Part shown: piece after piece, positions 53,895-64,000 of the stretch
How the letters are laid out: each line of letters begins with the position of its first letter
Numbering within the stretch: position 1 is the first letter of the stretch
DNA from: Shimia aestuarii
GTDB taxonomy: Bacteria > Pseudomonadota > Alphaproteobacteria > Rhodobacterales > Rhodobacteraceae
Length of the DNA: 64,000 nucleotides
Reading direction: 5' to 3'
NCBI RefSeq assembly: GCF_022814865.1
Contig: NZ_JAKVRD010000001.1
Span: 186,001-250,000 of the forward strand
The notes under the pieces: model-generated
Database searches by the model: none
Seen by the model: only the letters and a program-made list of their open reading frames with translations
Told to the model about the DNA's origin: nothing
Program-made: the position numbers and the translations under genes

Positions 53895-53983
53895 GTGATT
53901 CGCAAGGATCGCCGAAAACTGATTCGACTATAGGCGCGGTGATTCGCACCCGTCAACCGGGTGATTCGCAAAAACCGAATCGC
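53895..53983. repeat. Array of five GANTC-bearing repeats
   Basis: GTGATTCGCA occurs at 53895, 53939 and 53961, TGATTCG at 53920 and CGAATCGC (reverse orientation) at 53976. Distances between the GANTC cores are 24, 20, 22 and 14 bp. GANTC is the CcrM methylation site in alphaproteobacteria. The array sits behind a terminator and before the folC stop, between convergent genes, so ordinary promoter control is unlikely. Confidence 0.7.
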
Positions 53984-55264
53984 TTAACCGTTTTCCTGTA
54001 GCACCCGCCCAGCAAGGTAGAGCGATCCACAGATCAAAACCCGCGCGCCCGGTGACTCTGCCGCAATCGCTTTGAGAGCCTCCAGAACGCTCTCTGCCGT
54101 TGTTGCCTTCATGCCCACAGCCGTCGCTGCCTCCGCGGTCTCTTCTGCCGGAAGCGTGTTCGCCTCGCCCGGAATCGACACCGCCGTGAGGCTCGCCGCC
54201 TCGGCCGCCAGCGGCGCAAGATAGCCCTTGATGTCTTTGGTGTTGAGCATCCCGCAGATGAGATGCGTCGGGCGTGTCGGCAAACCCGCGAGCACTTTGC
54301 CAAGCGCCTGCCCCGCCGCCGCGTTGTGCCCGCCGTCGAGCCACAACTCGATCTCCGGCGCAGCCTCGACCAAGGGCCCTTTGCGCAGCCGCTGCATTCG
54401 CGCGGGCCACTCCGCTCCGGTCATCGCCGCTTCGCAAGCCGCCTCATCCGCGCCGCGATGGCGCAGCGCCGCGATGGCCGCGCCTGCGTTTTGCACCTGG
54501 TGCGCCCCGAGAAGGGCTGGCAAAGGCAGGTCGAGTAACCCGGTCTCATCCTGATAAACAAGCCGCCCACGTTCCTCCCAGACATGCCACTGCTGCCCAT
54601 AGGCAATCAACGGTGCTCCAAGACGCGCTGCCGTGGCTTCGATCACATCCATCGCCTCGTCCGGCTGGGGGCCAACCACACAAGGCACGCCGCGCTTGAT
54701 GATCCCAGCCTTCTCGCCGGCGATCTTGGCAAGCGTATCACCAAGGAATTGCTCATGGTCGATCGAGATCGGCGTGATGATGGTGAGCGCGGGGTTCGCG
54801 ATTACGTTGGTCGCATCCAACCGCCCGCCAAGGCCAACCTCAAGAAGCGTATAGTCCGCCTGCGTCCGCGCGAACGCCAGAAGCGCTGCTGCCGTGGTGA
54901 TCTCGAAATAGGTGATATTCTCGCCGCCATTTTTGGCATAGCACTCGTCAAGAACCTCGGTGAGGTGTCCCTCGCCGATCAAATCCCCGGCAAGGCGAAT
55001 TCGCTCATGAAACCGCGCCAGATGCGGCGAGGTATAGGCATGAACCGATTGCCCCATCGCCTCAAGCCCCGCGCGGATCATCGCCTGCGTCGATCCCTTG
55101 CCATTGGTCCCGGCGATATGGATCACCGGCGGTAGGCGCTCCTCTGGGTGTTCCAACGCCTCGAGCAATCGCCACATCCGGTCAAGCGTCAGGTCGATAA
55201 TCTTGGGATGCAACGCCATCATGCGCGCAAGGATGGCGTCGGAGGTCTGGTCGGTCTCGGTCAT
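53984..55264 (-). CDS. folC: Bifunctional folylpolyglutamate/dihydrofolate synthase
   Basis: A 426-aa Mur-ligase-type enzyme that adds glutamate to dihydropteroate and folates. ATP loop HIAGTNGKGSTQAM near 49-62, GLGGRLDATNV and SIDHEQFLG in the central domain, then the C-terminal glutamate domain with WLDGGHNAAAG. The ATG at 55264 gives the family N-terminus. It lies downstream of accD with a stem-loop between them. Confidence 0.92.
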   Translation of the reverse strand: MTETDQTSDAILARMMALHPKIIDLTLDRMWRLLEALEHPEERLPPVIHIAGTNGKGSTQAMIRAGLEAMGQSVHAYTSPHLARFHERIRLAGDLIGEGHLTEVLDECYAKNGGENITYFEITTAAALLAFARTQADYTLLEVGLGGRLDATNVIANPALTIITPISIDHEQFLGDTLAKIAGEKAGIIKRGVPCVVGPQPDEAMDVIEATAARLGAPLIAYGQQWHVWEERGRLVYQDETGLLDLPLPALLGAHQVQNAGAAIAALRHRGADEAACEAAMTGAEWPARMQRLRKGPLVEAAPEIELWLDGGHNAAAGQALGKVLAGLPTRPTHLICGMLNTKDIKGYLAPLAAEAASLTAVSIPGEANTLPAEETAEAATAVGMKATTAESVLEALKAIAAESPGARVLICGSLYLAGRVLQENG

Positions 55265-55304
55265 GGGAAGGGTCCGCGAATTGCTGTCGCGCCGCTCATA
55301 AAGC

Positions 55305-55340
55305 AAAGGGGCCCGCGATCAAACACCGCAAGCCCCCTTT
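55305..55340 (-). terminator. Stem-loop between accD and folC
   Basis: On the minus strand AAAGGGGGC pairs with GCCCCTTT across an imperfect stem and loop, ending in a T-run. It could end or attenuate the accD transcript before folC. Confidence 0.6.
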
Positions 55341-55361
55341 CATCCCATAAAAGCGACAGGC

Positions 55362-56288
55362 TTACCCCTCTTTCGCGGGCGCCTCGTCTTTCGCAACATC
55401 TTCCGGCTTCGGCGCGGGCAGGTCGCCCTTGACCGCCGGCGGCAGGCCAAGAAGCATCCGCGTGATGGTAATCAACTCGTCCCGCATCTCGCCGCGCGGC
55501 GTCACCCGATCAAGCATCCCGTGATCGAGAAGGTATTCCGCGCGCTGAAACCCCTCTGGGAGCTTTTCGCGGATGGTCTGTTCAATAACCCGCGGCCCGG
55601 CAAAACAAATAAGGGCGTTCGGCTCGGCAATCTGCACATCGCCCAGCATCGCATAGGACGCCGTGACGCCGCCCGTGGTCGGATGGGTGAGCACGACGAT
55701 ATAAGGCAGCCCCGCTTCCTTGAGCATCTGTACCGCGACGGTCGTGCGCGGCATCTGCATGAGCGACAGGATACCTTCCTGCATACGCGCGCCGCCAGCG
55801 GCCGAGAAAAGAACCAACGGGCGCTTGAGCTTCACTGCGCGCTCGGCGGCGGCGATGATCGCGTTGCCGACATACATCCCCATCGAGCCGCCCATGAACG
55901 AAAAGTCCTGACAGGCGGCGACAATCGGTGTGCGCCCGATTTCGCCCTCGGCAACAAGCATCGCTTCCTTCTCGCCGGTGTTTTTCTGCGCCGCTTTCAT
56001 GCGGTCGGGATATTTTTTCTGATCCCGGAAATGCAACGGATCAGCGAGCGGCGCAGGCACATCGACCTCGGTAAAGATGCCGCCGTCGAAAAGCGCGGAG
56101 AACCGATCACGCGGTGTGATCGCCATGTGATGCCCGCAATGGGTGCAGACATTGAGGTTCGCGGAAAGCTCGCGGTGAAAGAGCATCGTGCCGCATTCGT
56201 CGCATTTGGACCAAAGGTTGTCCGGCGTTTCGCGGCGCGAAAAGATCGAGTTGATCCGAGGGCGGACGTAGTTGGTGATCCAGTTCAT
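55362..56288 (-). CDS. accD: Acetyl-CoA carboxylase carboxyltransferase subunit beta
   Basis: A 308-aa subunit of the carboxyltransferase that makes malonyl-CoA. The N-terminal zinc ribbon CDECGT...CTHCGH (about 27-50) is complete, followed by the crotonase-like domain with FMGGSMG and [15 protein letters not shown]. It should work with AccA encoded elsewhere. accD-folC order is common in bacteria. Confidence 0.95.
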   Translation of the reverse strand: MNWITNYVRPRINSIFSRRETPDNLWSKCDECGTMLFHRELSANLNVCTHCGHHMAITPRDRFSALFDGGIFTEVDVPAPLADPLHFRDQKKYPDRMKAAQKNTGEKEAMLVAEGEIGRTPIVAACQDFSFMGGSMGMYVGNAIIAAAERAVKLKRPLVLFSAAGGARMQEGILSLMQMPRTTVAVQMLKEAGLPYIVVLTHPTTGGVTASYAMLGDVQIAEPNALICFAGPRVIEQTIREKLPEGFQRAEYLLDHGMLDRVTPRGEMRDELITITRMLLGLPPAVKGDLPAPKPEDVAKDEAPAKEG

Positions 56289-56352
56289 GCGCGCAATCCT
56301 TCATGCCATGGAGCGGTTTCTGTCAGATAAGACCCTGCGTCAGGAAATGCAA

Positions 56353-57234
56353 TCAACGCCGTATTGCAACACGTGCCACAAGCCAGCCGCACAGGATCAC
56401 CAGACCCTCAAGCGGCAAGATAGCCCGTAGGGCCTCGGTATCCTCCGGGCCAAAGGGATAAACGTAGAGCGCGAGCCCGTCCCAGTGATTGCGCATCGCA
56501 GAGAACATCATCGCGCTGACATTGTTGAGAAAATGCAGCGCCAGCGCGGGGCCAAGGTTCCCCGCCCGCGCCGTCAGGTCCGCCGCCGCAAGCCCGAAAA
56601 GCCCTGACCACGCCGCAAGCCAGATTGCGTTCTCGCCATAGGTCGACGGTTCGTAGTGCAGCGCACCGAAGAGGATCGAGGGAATCACCATCCAAGCAAT
56701 TGGCGACGAAAACCGCGCCGCAATCTGGCTCTGGAGATACCCCCGGAACAGGAGTTCCTCGGTCCCGATCTGGATAAAGATCAGGAGGAGAGACAGCGGC
56801 AAGAGCCGCACCCACGCCCCGAACGCCATGTTCCCGACCGGCTCTGCGCCGCCTGGCGAGGGAATGAGGAACACCACGAGGAAAAGCAGAAGCGCGAGCC
56901 GCCCGACCCTTGTGAAATCACGCAGGACAACCCCGAGCGGCCCCGTCAGCGCCGCAAGATTACGACCGTTCAGGAGCCGCGCCGCCAGCACCACCACGAT
57001 CAAAAGCGGCACAAAATTCCCCAGCATCGCCCAAATGGCCCGCGCAAAACTACCATCGCGCAGTTCGATCCGCAGGGCATTCCACGCGGGAAGGCTCGCA
57101 AGTGTTTGGAAATAAGCAATGTTGAGGGCAAGAAAGCCAAGCACAATCAGGACAATAGCAGCCACGAGACGCCAAAGCTCCGCTGTGGGACGGGCCGAGG
57201 CAACAAGCGCTTCATGTGGGCGATAGGCAGACAT
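56353..57234 (-). CDS. CPBP-family intramembrane metalloprotease
   Basis: A 293-aa membrane protein with about eight hydrophobic segments and the three CPBP motifs: EELLFRG (near 180), FGALHYEP and HFLNN, holding the Glu and His catalytic positions of Rce1-type proteases. Substrate unknown. The ATG at 57234 gives MSAYRPHEA; a longer frame to 57270 lacks a site. A palindrome lies in its upstream region. Confidence 0.85.
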   Translation of the reverse strand: MSAYRPHEALVASARPTAELWRLVAAIVLIVLGFLALNIAYFQTLASLPAWNALRIELRDGSFARAIWAMLGNFVPLLIVVVLAARLLNGRNLAALTGPLGVVLRDFTRVGRLALLLFLVVFLIPSPGGAEPVGNMAFGAWVRLLPLSLLLIFIQIGTEELLFRGYLQSQIAARFSSPIAWMVIPSILFGALHYEPSTYGENAIWLAAWSGLFGLAAADLTARAGNLGPALALHFLNNVSAMMFSAMRNHWDGLALYVYPFGPEDTEALRAILPLEGLVILCGWLVARVAIRR

Positions 57235-57305
57235 GCTAACGGCATTGCCCGTTTTGCCGACCTCTGGCAAGAGGAGGTGCAGCGGATTGTCGGAACAGCT
57301 GATAA

Positions 57306-57335
57306 AATGATGAAAATCGGTCGCAATTCATCATT
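57306..57335. promoter_or_regulatory. Candidate operator in divergent spacer
   Basis: AATGATGAA-N12-TTCATCATT is a perfect 9-bp inverted repeat. Arm centres are 21 bp apart, two helical turns, which suits a dimeric regulator. It lies in the 205-bp spacer between the CPBP and DUF6478-like genes. Confidence 0.5.
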
Positions 57336-57439
57336 GTGAGTTTGTTTCGCTCCAACCAATCCGATACAAAATGAACAATACCGCAGCAGCATTGTTTCTC
57401 AGGGTGAAACAAAAATGGGACGGTCGGAGCAGTTGAGAG

Positions 57440-58213
57440 ATGAGTAAGAACGGTGTTGGGGTCCTGCAAAGCATTTATCAACGCGCCGTGTCGCGCTATT
57501 GGGCGCGAAGCGCACGGTTGGCCGCCAAGACCGATCTCAGCACCCTGCGCAAGCAACGCGCCCGCGCCCGGACCTTGCGCCACTACCTCGACACCCTGAT
57601 TGCGATCTCAGAGAGCCGACTCGCCCTGCCGATGATCGGCTCGAACGCCTTTCCAGTACCGCATGGCACCGAATGGTCCTGGCGGCCCGAGGCTTGGCGC
57701 GAGCCGCTACCGATCAAGGGGCGCTCCTCCGTCGGCAACCGCGAGATGCTCGGCGACGAAGTTACGCTATTCCACGATTGTCGGCTTTCCGAACTGACCC
57801 TGCGCCAGCTTCGTAATCACCGCGAAGCCGATCTTGCACCTTTCGGGCTGCGCATGGACGTGTTCCGTTTCGACGGCTCCTTCCTGTCGCTGGCCATCGA
57901 CCTGCCGCCAGAAGCCGTGCAGGGCCTAACGCGCAACCACCTCATCCGCCTCGACACCAATGTCGAGATGGAAAAACCGCTCGAGATATTCGCCCGCCTC
58001 AACATCAAGCACGGCCCGAACACAGAACAGATCGTGCGCGAACTACCTCTCGACGCCGAGGAAATCTCGGTCGAGTTCGATCTCGCCTACTCCAAACTGA
58101 ACGAAAAACGGGTCGAACGCGCCTGGCTTGACCTGATCTTCGAAGGACCGGAGATGAACGAGGTAATCTTGCGCGATCTGACCTTCGCCCGACGGCCCCG
58201 CGCCGAACTCTGA
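57440..58213 (+). CDS. DUF6478-like hypothetical protein
   Basis: A 257-aa protein that I recognise tentatively as the Rhodobacterales family DUF6478. The N-terminal 60 residues are basic and helical (RAVSRYWARSARLAAKTD), and the rest is strand-rich (GTEWSWRPEAWREPL, LRMDVFRFDGSFLSLAIDLP, VEMEKPLEIFARLNIKHGPN). Length and layout suggest a beta-sandwich, carbohydrate-binding-like body, but no function is known. It precedes the 125-aa gene by 20 bases, and the two are probably co-transcribed. Confidence 0.72.
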   Translation: MSKNGVGVLQSIYQRAVSRYWARSARLAAKTDLSTLRKQRARARTLRHYLDTLIAISESRLALPMIGSNAFPVPHGTEWSWRPEAWREPLPIKGRSSVGNREMLGDEVTLFHDCRLSELTLRQLRNHREADLAPFGLRMDVFRFDGSFLSLAIDLPPEAVQGLTRNHLIRLDTNVEMEKPLEIFARLNIKHGPNTEQIVRELPLDAEEISVEFDLAYSKLNEKRVERAWLDLIFEGPEMNEVILRDLTFARRPRAEL

Positions 58214-58233
58214 CCCTTTCAGGAGAGCCGACC

Positions 58234-58611
58234 ATGAGCGACTGGACGCTGACCAAAACCCGCCTGTCTCAAGGTGTCTGGGAAGGGGCATTGACGCGCG
58301 ATGCCGACTCTGGCCCGGCACCAGAGATCCGTGCAACGCACCTCAACGAAACTGTGACCGGGGTCGAACTCAAGGAAGACGTCGCTCACGGTCGTTGGGT
58401 GCTGCGCATTCCGATCCCGACCGAGGCAATCGCCGACGGGGTGCAGACCATCCTAGTTCACGACAAGCAAACAGGTGATCTGCTCGACAACATCACACTG
58501 ATCGCTGGCGAAGCTCTGGCGGGTGACATTCGCGCCGAGATGACGCTCCTGCGCGCAGAACTCGACATGCTCAAACGCGCCTTTCGCCGCCACTGCGTCG
58601 AGACGATGTAA
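58234..58611 (+). CDS. Hypothetical protein with C-terminal helix
   Basis: A 125-aa protein: strand-rich first 90 residues (VWEGALTRDADSGPAPEIRA, HGRWVLRIPIPTEAI, GVQTILVHDKQTGDLLDNI) and a C-terminal coiled-coil-like helix (AEMTLLRAELDMLKRAFRRH). CAGGAGAGCCGACC precedes the ATG. I do not recognise a family with certainty; adjacency to the DUF6478-like gene suggests a shared role. Confidence 0.72.
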   Translation: MSDWTLTKTRLSQGVWEGALTRDADSGPAPEIRATHLNETVTGVELKEDVAHGRWVLRIPIPTEAIADGVQTILVHDKQTGDLLDNITLIAGEALAGDIRAEMTLLRAELDMLKRAFRRHCVETM

Positions 58612-58618
58612 ATCCAGA

Positions 58619-59380
58619 TCAGTAATGCGCGGTATATCCGCCATCCACGGCCAAGACCTGCCCTGTCACATAGCTTGCGGCCGGTGACGCCAAGAAAAGG
58701 ATCGCCGGGGCAAGCTCTTCCGGATCGCCCCATCTCCCAAGCGATGTGGCCGCCTCAAGCCGCGCCTGAATGGCGGGATTCTTCGCGGCCTCCCGGTTCG
58801 GTTCTGTCAGAAAGAACCCCGGTGCGATTGCATTGACGTTGATACCCTGCGGACCAAGCTCAGCCGCAAGCGCGCGGGTCAAACCGTTGATACCTGCCTT
58901 TGCGGTCGTATAGGCAGCATCGCCAGCCTGCGCGATGATCCCCGCAATGGAGGAAATATTCACGATCCGCCCGCCCGGCCCCATCATCGCCGCGGCCTTC
59001 TGACAGATCATGAAGGGCGACACGAGGTCCACATCGAGCAACCGATGAACGTCTTCCCGGCTGAACTCCTGAAGGGCCCGACGGTCCCGCATCCCGACGT
59101 TGTTGACGAGGATATCAAGACCGCCCTCCTCAGCGATCTCGGCAAAAGCGGCTGCAACCGCCGCCGCGTCCGACACATCAAAAGGCAGTGCTTTGGCCTT
59201 GCCTCCCGCTTCTACGATCTCCTGAGCCGCGCGCGCCGTCGTGCCTCTGTCGCGCCCGTTGATCCAGACCATCGCGCCCGCCTCGGCCAAGAGACGCGCC
59301 GCAGCAAAACCAAGCCCGCTATTTGACCCGGTCACAAGCGCCTTGCGCCCTGCGAGAGAAAACACACCGTAGTGGGCCAT
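58619..59380 (-). CDS. Short-chain dehydrogenase/reductase
   Basis: A 253-aa classical [18 protein letters not shown] (cofactor loop near 17), NNVG near 92, catalytic Ser in NISSIAG and YTTAKAG (Tyr, Lys), then [11 protein letters not shown]. The sequence recalls gluconate 5-dehydrogenase and related sugar or alcohol reductases; the substrate is open. It diverges from fadH. Confidence 0.88.
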   Translation of the reverse strand: MAHYGVFSLAGRKALVTGSNSGLGFAAARLLAEAGAMVWINGRDRGTTARAAQEIVEAGGKAKALPFDVSDAAAVAAAFAEIAEEGGLDILVNNVGMRDRRALQEFSREDVHRLLDVDLVSPFMICQKAAAMMGPGGRIVNISSIAGIIAQAGDAAYTTAKAGINGLTRALAAELGPQGINVNAIAPGFFLTEPNREAAKNPAIQARLEAATSLGRWGDPEELAPAILFLASPAASYVTGQVLAVDGGYTAHY

Positions 59381-59397
59381 GAAATGCTCCTGTCTGA

Positions 59398-61572
<2,175 letters not shown>

Positions 61573-61599
61573 GTGGCATTTACCATTCGCTAACCATGT

Positions 61600-61630
61600 C
61601 CCGTTAACACTCATTAAGCGTGTGAACGGG
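61600..61630 (+). promoter_or_regulatory. Stem-loop overlapping comM ribosome site
   Basis: CCCGTT-A-ACAC pairs with GTGT-G-AACGGG (one internal mismatch, 9-base loop). The last arm runs into GGGGAG (61628-61633), the ribosome-binding site of comM, so it may limit translation. It is not followed by T-rich DNA. Confidence 0.5.
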
Positions 61631-61639
61631 GAGTGAAAC

Positions 61640-63154
61640 ATGGTGGCTCGCGCCTATACCGTTGCCTTCGAAGGGGTCGATGCGCACCCCGTCGAGGTGC
61701 AATGCGCCGTCTCCAACGGGTTGCCGGCGTTCTCCATCGTTGGTTTGCCCGACAAGGCCGTCTCAGAGGCACGTGACCGCGTGCGCGCGGCGCTCAACGC
61801 AATGGCCATCGCGCTGCCCTCAAAAAGGATCACGATCAACCTCTCCCCCGCCGATCTGCCCAAGGAAGGAAGCCATTTCGACCTCCCCGTTGCTGTGGCC
61901 CTCCTCGCCGCGCTCAACATCATCCCCGAGGATGCCGCCGAGAGCTGTGTCGCGCTTGGGGAATTGTCGCTCGACGGTTCACTTGTTCCAGTGACCGGAG
62001 CACTCCCCGCCGCGATGTCCGCTGCCGAAACAGGGCGCAGCTTGCTCTGTCCAGAACCTTCCGGTCCAGAAGCCGCATGGGTCGGCGCGGCACAGGTCAT
62101 CGCCGCGCGTTCCCTCGCAGACGTGGTGCGCCACTACACAGGTCAATCGCCCCTCCCCCCATCTGAGCCAGGCGAGGTATCGACCGACCCACTCTCAATC
62201 GACATGCGCGACGTGAAGGGGCAGGAACGCGCCAAGCGCGCGCTTGAGATCGCCGCCGCCGGGCGGCATCATTTCTTCATGGTCGGCAGTCCCGGCTCAG
62301 GCAAATCCATGCTCGCCGCGCGCTTGCCCACGATCCTCCCCCCCCTGACCCCGGCAGAGGCGCTTGAAACCTCGATGATCCATTCCATTGCCGGGCTTCT
62401 CGACGCGGGCGGCATCTCGCGCCAGCGGCCCTTCCGGGAGCCACATCACACCGCGTCGATGGCGGCGATCGTCGGCGGTGGTCGCCGCGCAAGCCCCGGC
62501 GAGATCAGCCTCGCGCATAACGGCGTCTTGTTCATGGATGAGTTCCCGGAATACTCCCGCTCGGTCCTCGAGACCTTGCGCCAACCCATCGAGACCGGCT
62601 CCGTCATGGTCGCCCGCGCCAATGCTCATGTCTCCTACCCGTGTCGGTTCATGCTGGTCGCAGCTGCCAATCCCTGCCGCTGTGGCGAGATGTTCGACCC
62701 CAACAAGGCCTGTTCGCGCGCGCCGGTGTGCGGCGAGGACTACCTCGGGCGAATCTCCGGCCCCCTGATGGACCGCTTCGATCTCCGCCTCGAAGTGCCC
62801 CCGGTGAGCTTTCAAGACCTTGATCTCCCCGCCAGCGGTGAAACGTCCGCGACCATCGCCGCCCGGGTCGCCGCCGCCCGCGAGACGCAGGCGGCACGCT
62901 ATGAAGACATCCCCGGCACCCGCGCCAATGCCGATATTCACGGCGCCCTACTAGAGGAAATCACCGCACCGGATAGCGACGGGCGCGCCTTTCTCAACAG
63001 CGTCGCAGAGAAGATGGGGCTTTCGGCACGCGGCTATCATCGTATCTTACGAGTCGCGCGCACTATCGCCGATCTTGATGACGCGGACCAAATCAAGCGT
63101 CCACATATCGCCGAAGCCGTCAGCTTCCGGCTTCTGTCTGCCAAAGAGAATTGA
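61640..63154 (+). CDS. comM: ComM/YifB-type AAA+ ATPase
   Basis: A 504-aa protein: N-terminal Lon-protease-like domain (VVARAYTVAFEGVDAHPVEV), AAA+ core with Walker A GSPGSGKSMLAA near 214-225, Walker B VLFMDEFPE and a C-terminal Mg-chelatase-type domain (MGLSARGYHRILRVARTIADL). ComM is a branch-migration helicase that supports integration of transformed DNA. Its ribosome site overlaps a hairpin. It ends 35 bases inside the convergent esterase gene. Confidence 0.9.
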   Translation: MVARAYTVAFEGVDAHPVEVQCAVSNGLPAFSIVGLPDKAVSEARDRVRAALNAMAIALPSKRITINLSPADLPKEGSHFDLPVAVALLAALNIIPEDAAESCVALGELSLDGSLVPVTGALPAAMSAAETGRSLLCPEPSGPEAAWVGAAQVIAARSLADVVRHYTGQSPLPPSEPGEVSTDPLSIDMRDVKGQERAKRALEIAAAGRHHFFMVGSPGSGKSMLAARLPTILPPLTPAEALETSMIHSIAGLLDAGGISRQRPFREPHHTASMAAIVGGGRRASPGEISLAHNGVLFMDEFPEYSRSVLETLRQPIETGSVMVARANAHVSYPCRFMLVAAANPCRCGEMFDPNKACSRAPVCGEDYLGRISGPLMDRFDLRLEVPPVSFQDLDLPASGETSATIAARVAAARETQAARYEDIPGTRANADIHGALLEEITAPDSDGRAFLNSVAEKMGLSARGYHRILRVARTIADLDDADQIKRPHIAEAVSFRLLSAKEN

Positions 63155-64000
63155 TCCACTCAGCCACGCGTTCGACCGTCTCCCGCGCCTCTGGGATCAA
63201 TCCTTGGAAGAGCGGCCAAGCATGGGGAGCCTCTGCATGCACCTCAAGCGTAACATGTGCCCCGTCTTCGTTGAGCCGCTCGACCATGCGCAGCGTATCA
63301 TCGCGCAGGATTTCGCGTTGTGAGACCGTCAGGTAGATTGGTGGCGCACCCTGCATATCGGCGAAGAGCGGTGAGGCGCGCGGGTCTCGTGGATCTTGCC
63401 CAGCGAGATAGTATTCGGCACAGACAAACGCCCGTTCCGCAGGCAAGAGCACATCGCACCCCGCGTTCTCGCGAATGCTCGGCGCGGTAAAGCTGAGATC
63501 GGTCAGCGGCGACAAGGCGAACACCCCGACTGGCAAGTCTTCACCTTCGGCGATGAGTTGCCCCAACAAAGCGAGCGCCAATCCACCCCCGGCACTATCT
63601 CCACCAATGACGATCTGATCGGACCGATAGCCAGAATCGCGCAACAGATCATAGGCAAGGCGCGCATCGTCGATCGCGGCGGGAAAAGGATTTTCCGGGG
63701 CGAGGCGATAGCTCGGCATACAGGCCGTAACGCCCGAATAGCGCGACAAGTGGGCGACCAGTGCGCCATGGGTGTGCGGCGAGCCAAAAACATAGGCCCC
63801 GCCATGGAAGTAGAGGATTGCGTGATCGTCCGCCGCTTCTGGCCCGGTCACCCAGTGTAGATCAAGCCCCTGCGCCGCCTCATTGCGCCAGGTCGCCCCG
63901 CGTGGCCCATGCAGCCAGACCCGCGCCTTCCAATCCAAGGCCCGCCGAAGCGATGTTGGATCCGGCGCTCGTGCCAAAAGCGGTTTCTCGAAGAACCGCA
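63120..64000 (-). CDS. Alpha/beta hydrolase (hormone-sensitive-lipase type), 5' end outside window
   Basis: At least 285 aa of a GDXG esterase: oxyanion motif FHGGAYVFG, nucleophile Ser in GGDSAGGGLA, Asp and His later (SPLTDLSF; PHAWPLFQG). The frame stays open to the window edge (RFFEKPLLARAPDP upstream of a TTG), so the true start is probably beyond 64000. Substrates of this family are short acyl esters. It overlaps the comM end by 35 bases. Confidence 0.85.
   Translation of the reverse strand, partial: RFFEKPLLARAPDPTSLRRALDWKARVWLHGPRGATWRNEAAQGLDLHWVTGPEAADDHAILYFHGGAYVFGSPHTHGALVAHLSRYSGVTACMPSYRLAPENPFPAAIDDARLAYDLLRDSGYRSDQIVIGGDSAGGGLALALLGQLIAEGEDLPVGVFALSPLTDLSFTAPSIRENAGCDVLLPAERAFVCAEYYLAGQDPRDPRASPLFADMQGAPPIYLTVSQREILRDDTLRMVERLNEDGAHVTLEVHAEAPHAWPLFQGLIPEARETVERVAEWINSLWQTEAGS

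Overview
The window is high-GC, gene-dense DNA that looks like a chromosomal segment of an alphaproteobacterium, most probably Rhodobacteraceae (Roseobacter group). Evidence for this is the clade-type content (DUF2794, DUF6478-like, SthA, CbiZ, MbfA behind an Irr-type box), the complete paa cluster and a dispersed stem-loop repeat of a kind I associate with this family. I see no rRNA, tRNA, CRISPR array, transposase or prophage. The first ~32 kb is catabolic and transport DNA; the rest is mostly housekeeping.

Region 1 (1-5.6 kb) is a homogentisate-type aromatic operon: fumarylacetoacetase, a degenerate metallo-beta-lactamase-fold protein, an FAD aromatic hydroxylase, a DUF2783 protein, a VOC-fold protein and maleylacetoacetate isomerase. 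Region 2 (5.8-11.6 kb) is paaJ-paaABCDE plus an extra PaaA homologue that has lost half of the diiron ligands. Region 3 (11.6-17.1 kb) is a cobalamin riboswitch followed by btuB-btuF-btuC-btuD-cbiZ, a B12 uptake and salvage operon set inside the paa cluster. Region 4 (17.2-23.4 kb) completes phenylacetate catabolism: leftward paaG-paaI-paaK-paaR and rightward paaZ-paaX share a divergent control region containing a palindrome that resembles one upstream of paaJ. Region 5 (23.4-30.4 kb) has a MarR/HpaR-like regulator, an aromatic amino acid decarboxylase and a five-gene LIV-type ABC importer. Together these suggest aromatic amino acids or amines entering the cell and being routed to phenylacetyl-CoA and homogentisate.

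Region 6 (30.5-52.5 kb) is mixed: MFS and DMT transporters, a glycosyltransferase, asd, beta-carbonic anhydrase, an M17 aminopeptidase coupled to an NlpC/P60 peptidase, glutathione-dependent formaldehyde oxidation genes (adhI, fghA), an NYN-LOTUS protein, LysR and TetR regulators, an outer-membrane barrel protein, the iron exporter mbfA, sthA and an ornithine-cyclodeaminase-like gene. Region 7 (52.6-64 kb) holds zapE, folC, accD, a CPBP membrane protease, two Rhodobacterales-type hypotheticals, an SDR, a 2,4-dienoyl-CoA reductase, comM and an esterase cut by the window edge.

The most unexplained non-coding signals are: an 11-bp tandem iteron array that occurs twice, each time after a strong stem-loop between convergent genes; an array of five GANTC-containing repeats between zapE and folC; and the dispersed stem-loop repeats. 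Several long reverse-strand ORFs opposite real genes are GC-rich shadows and were not annotated.
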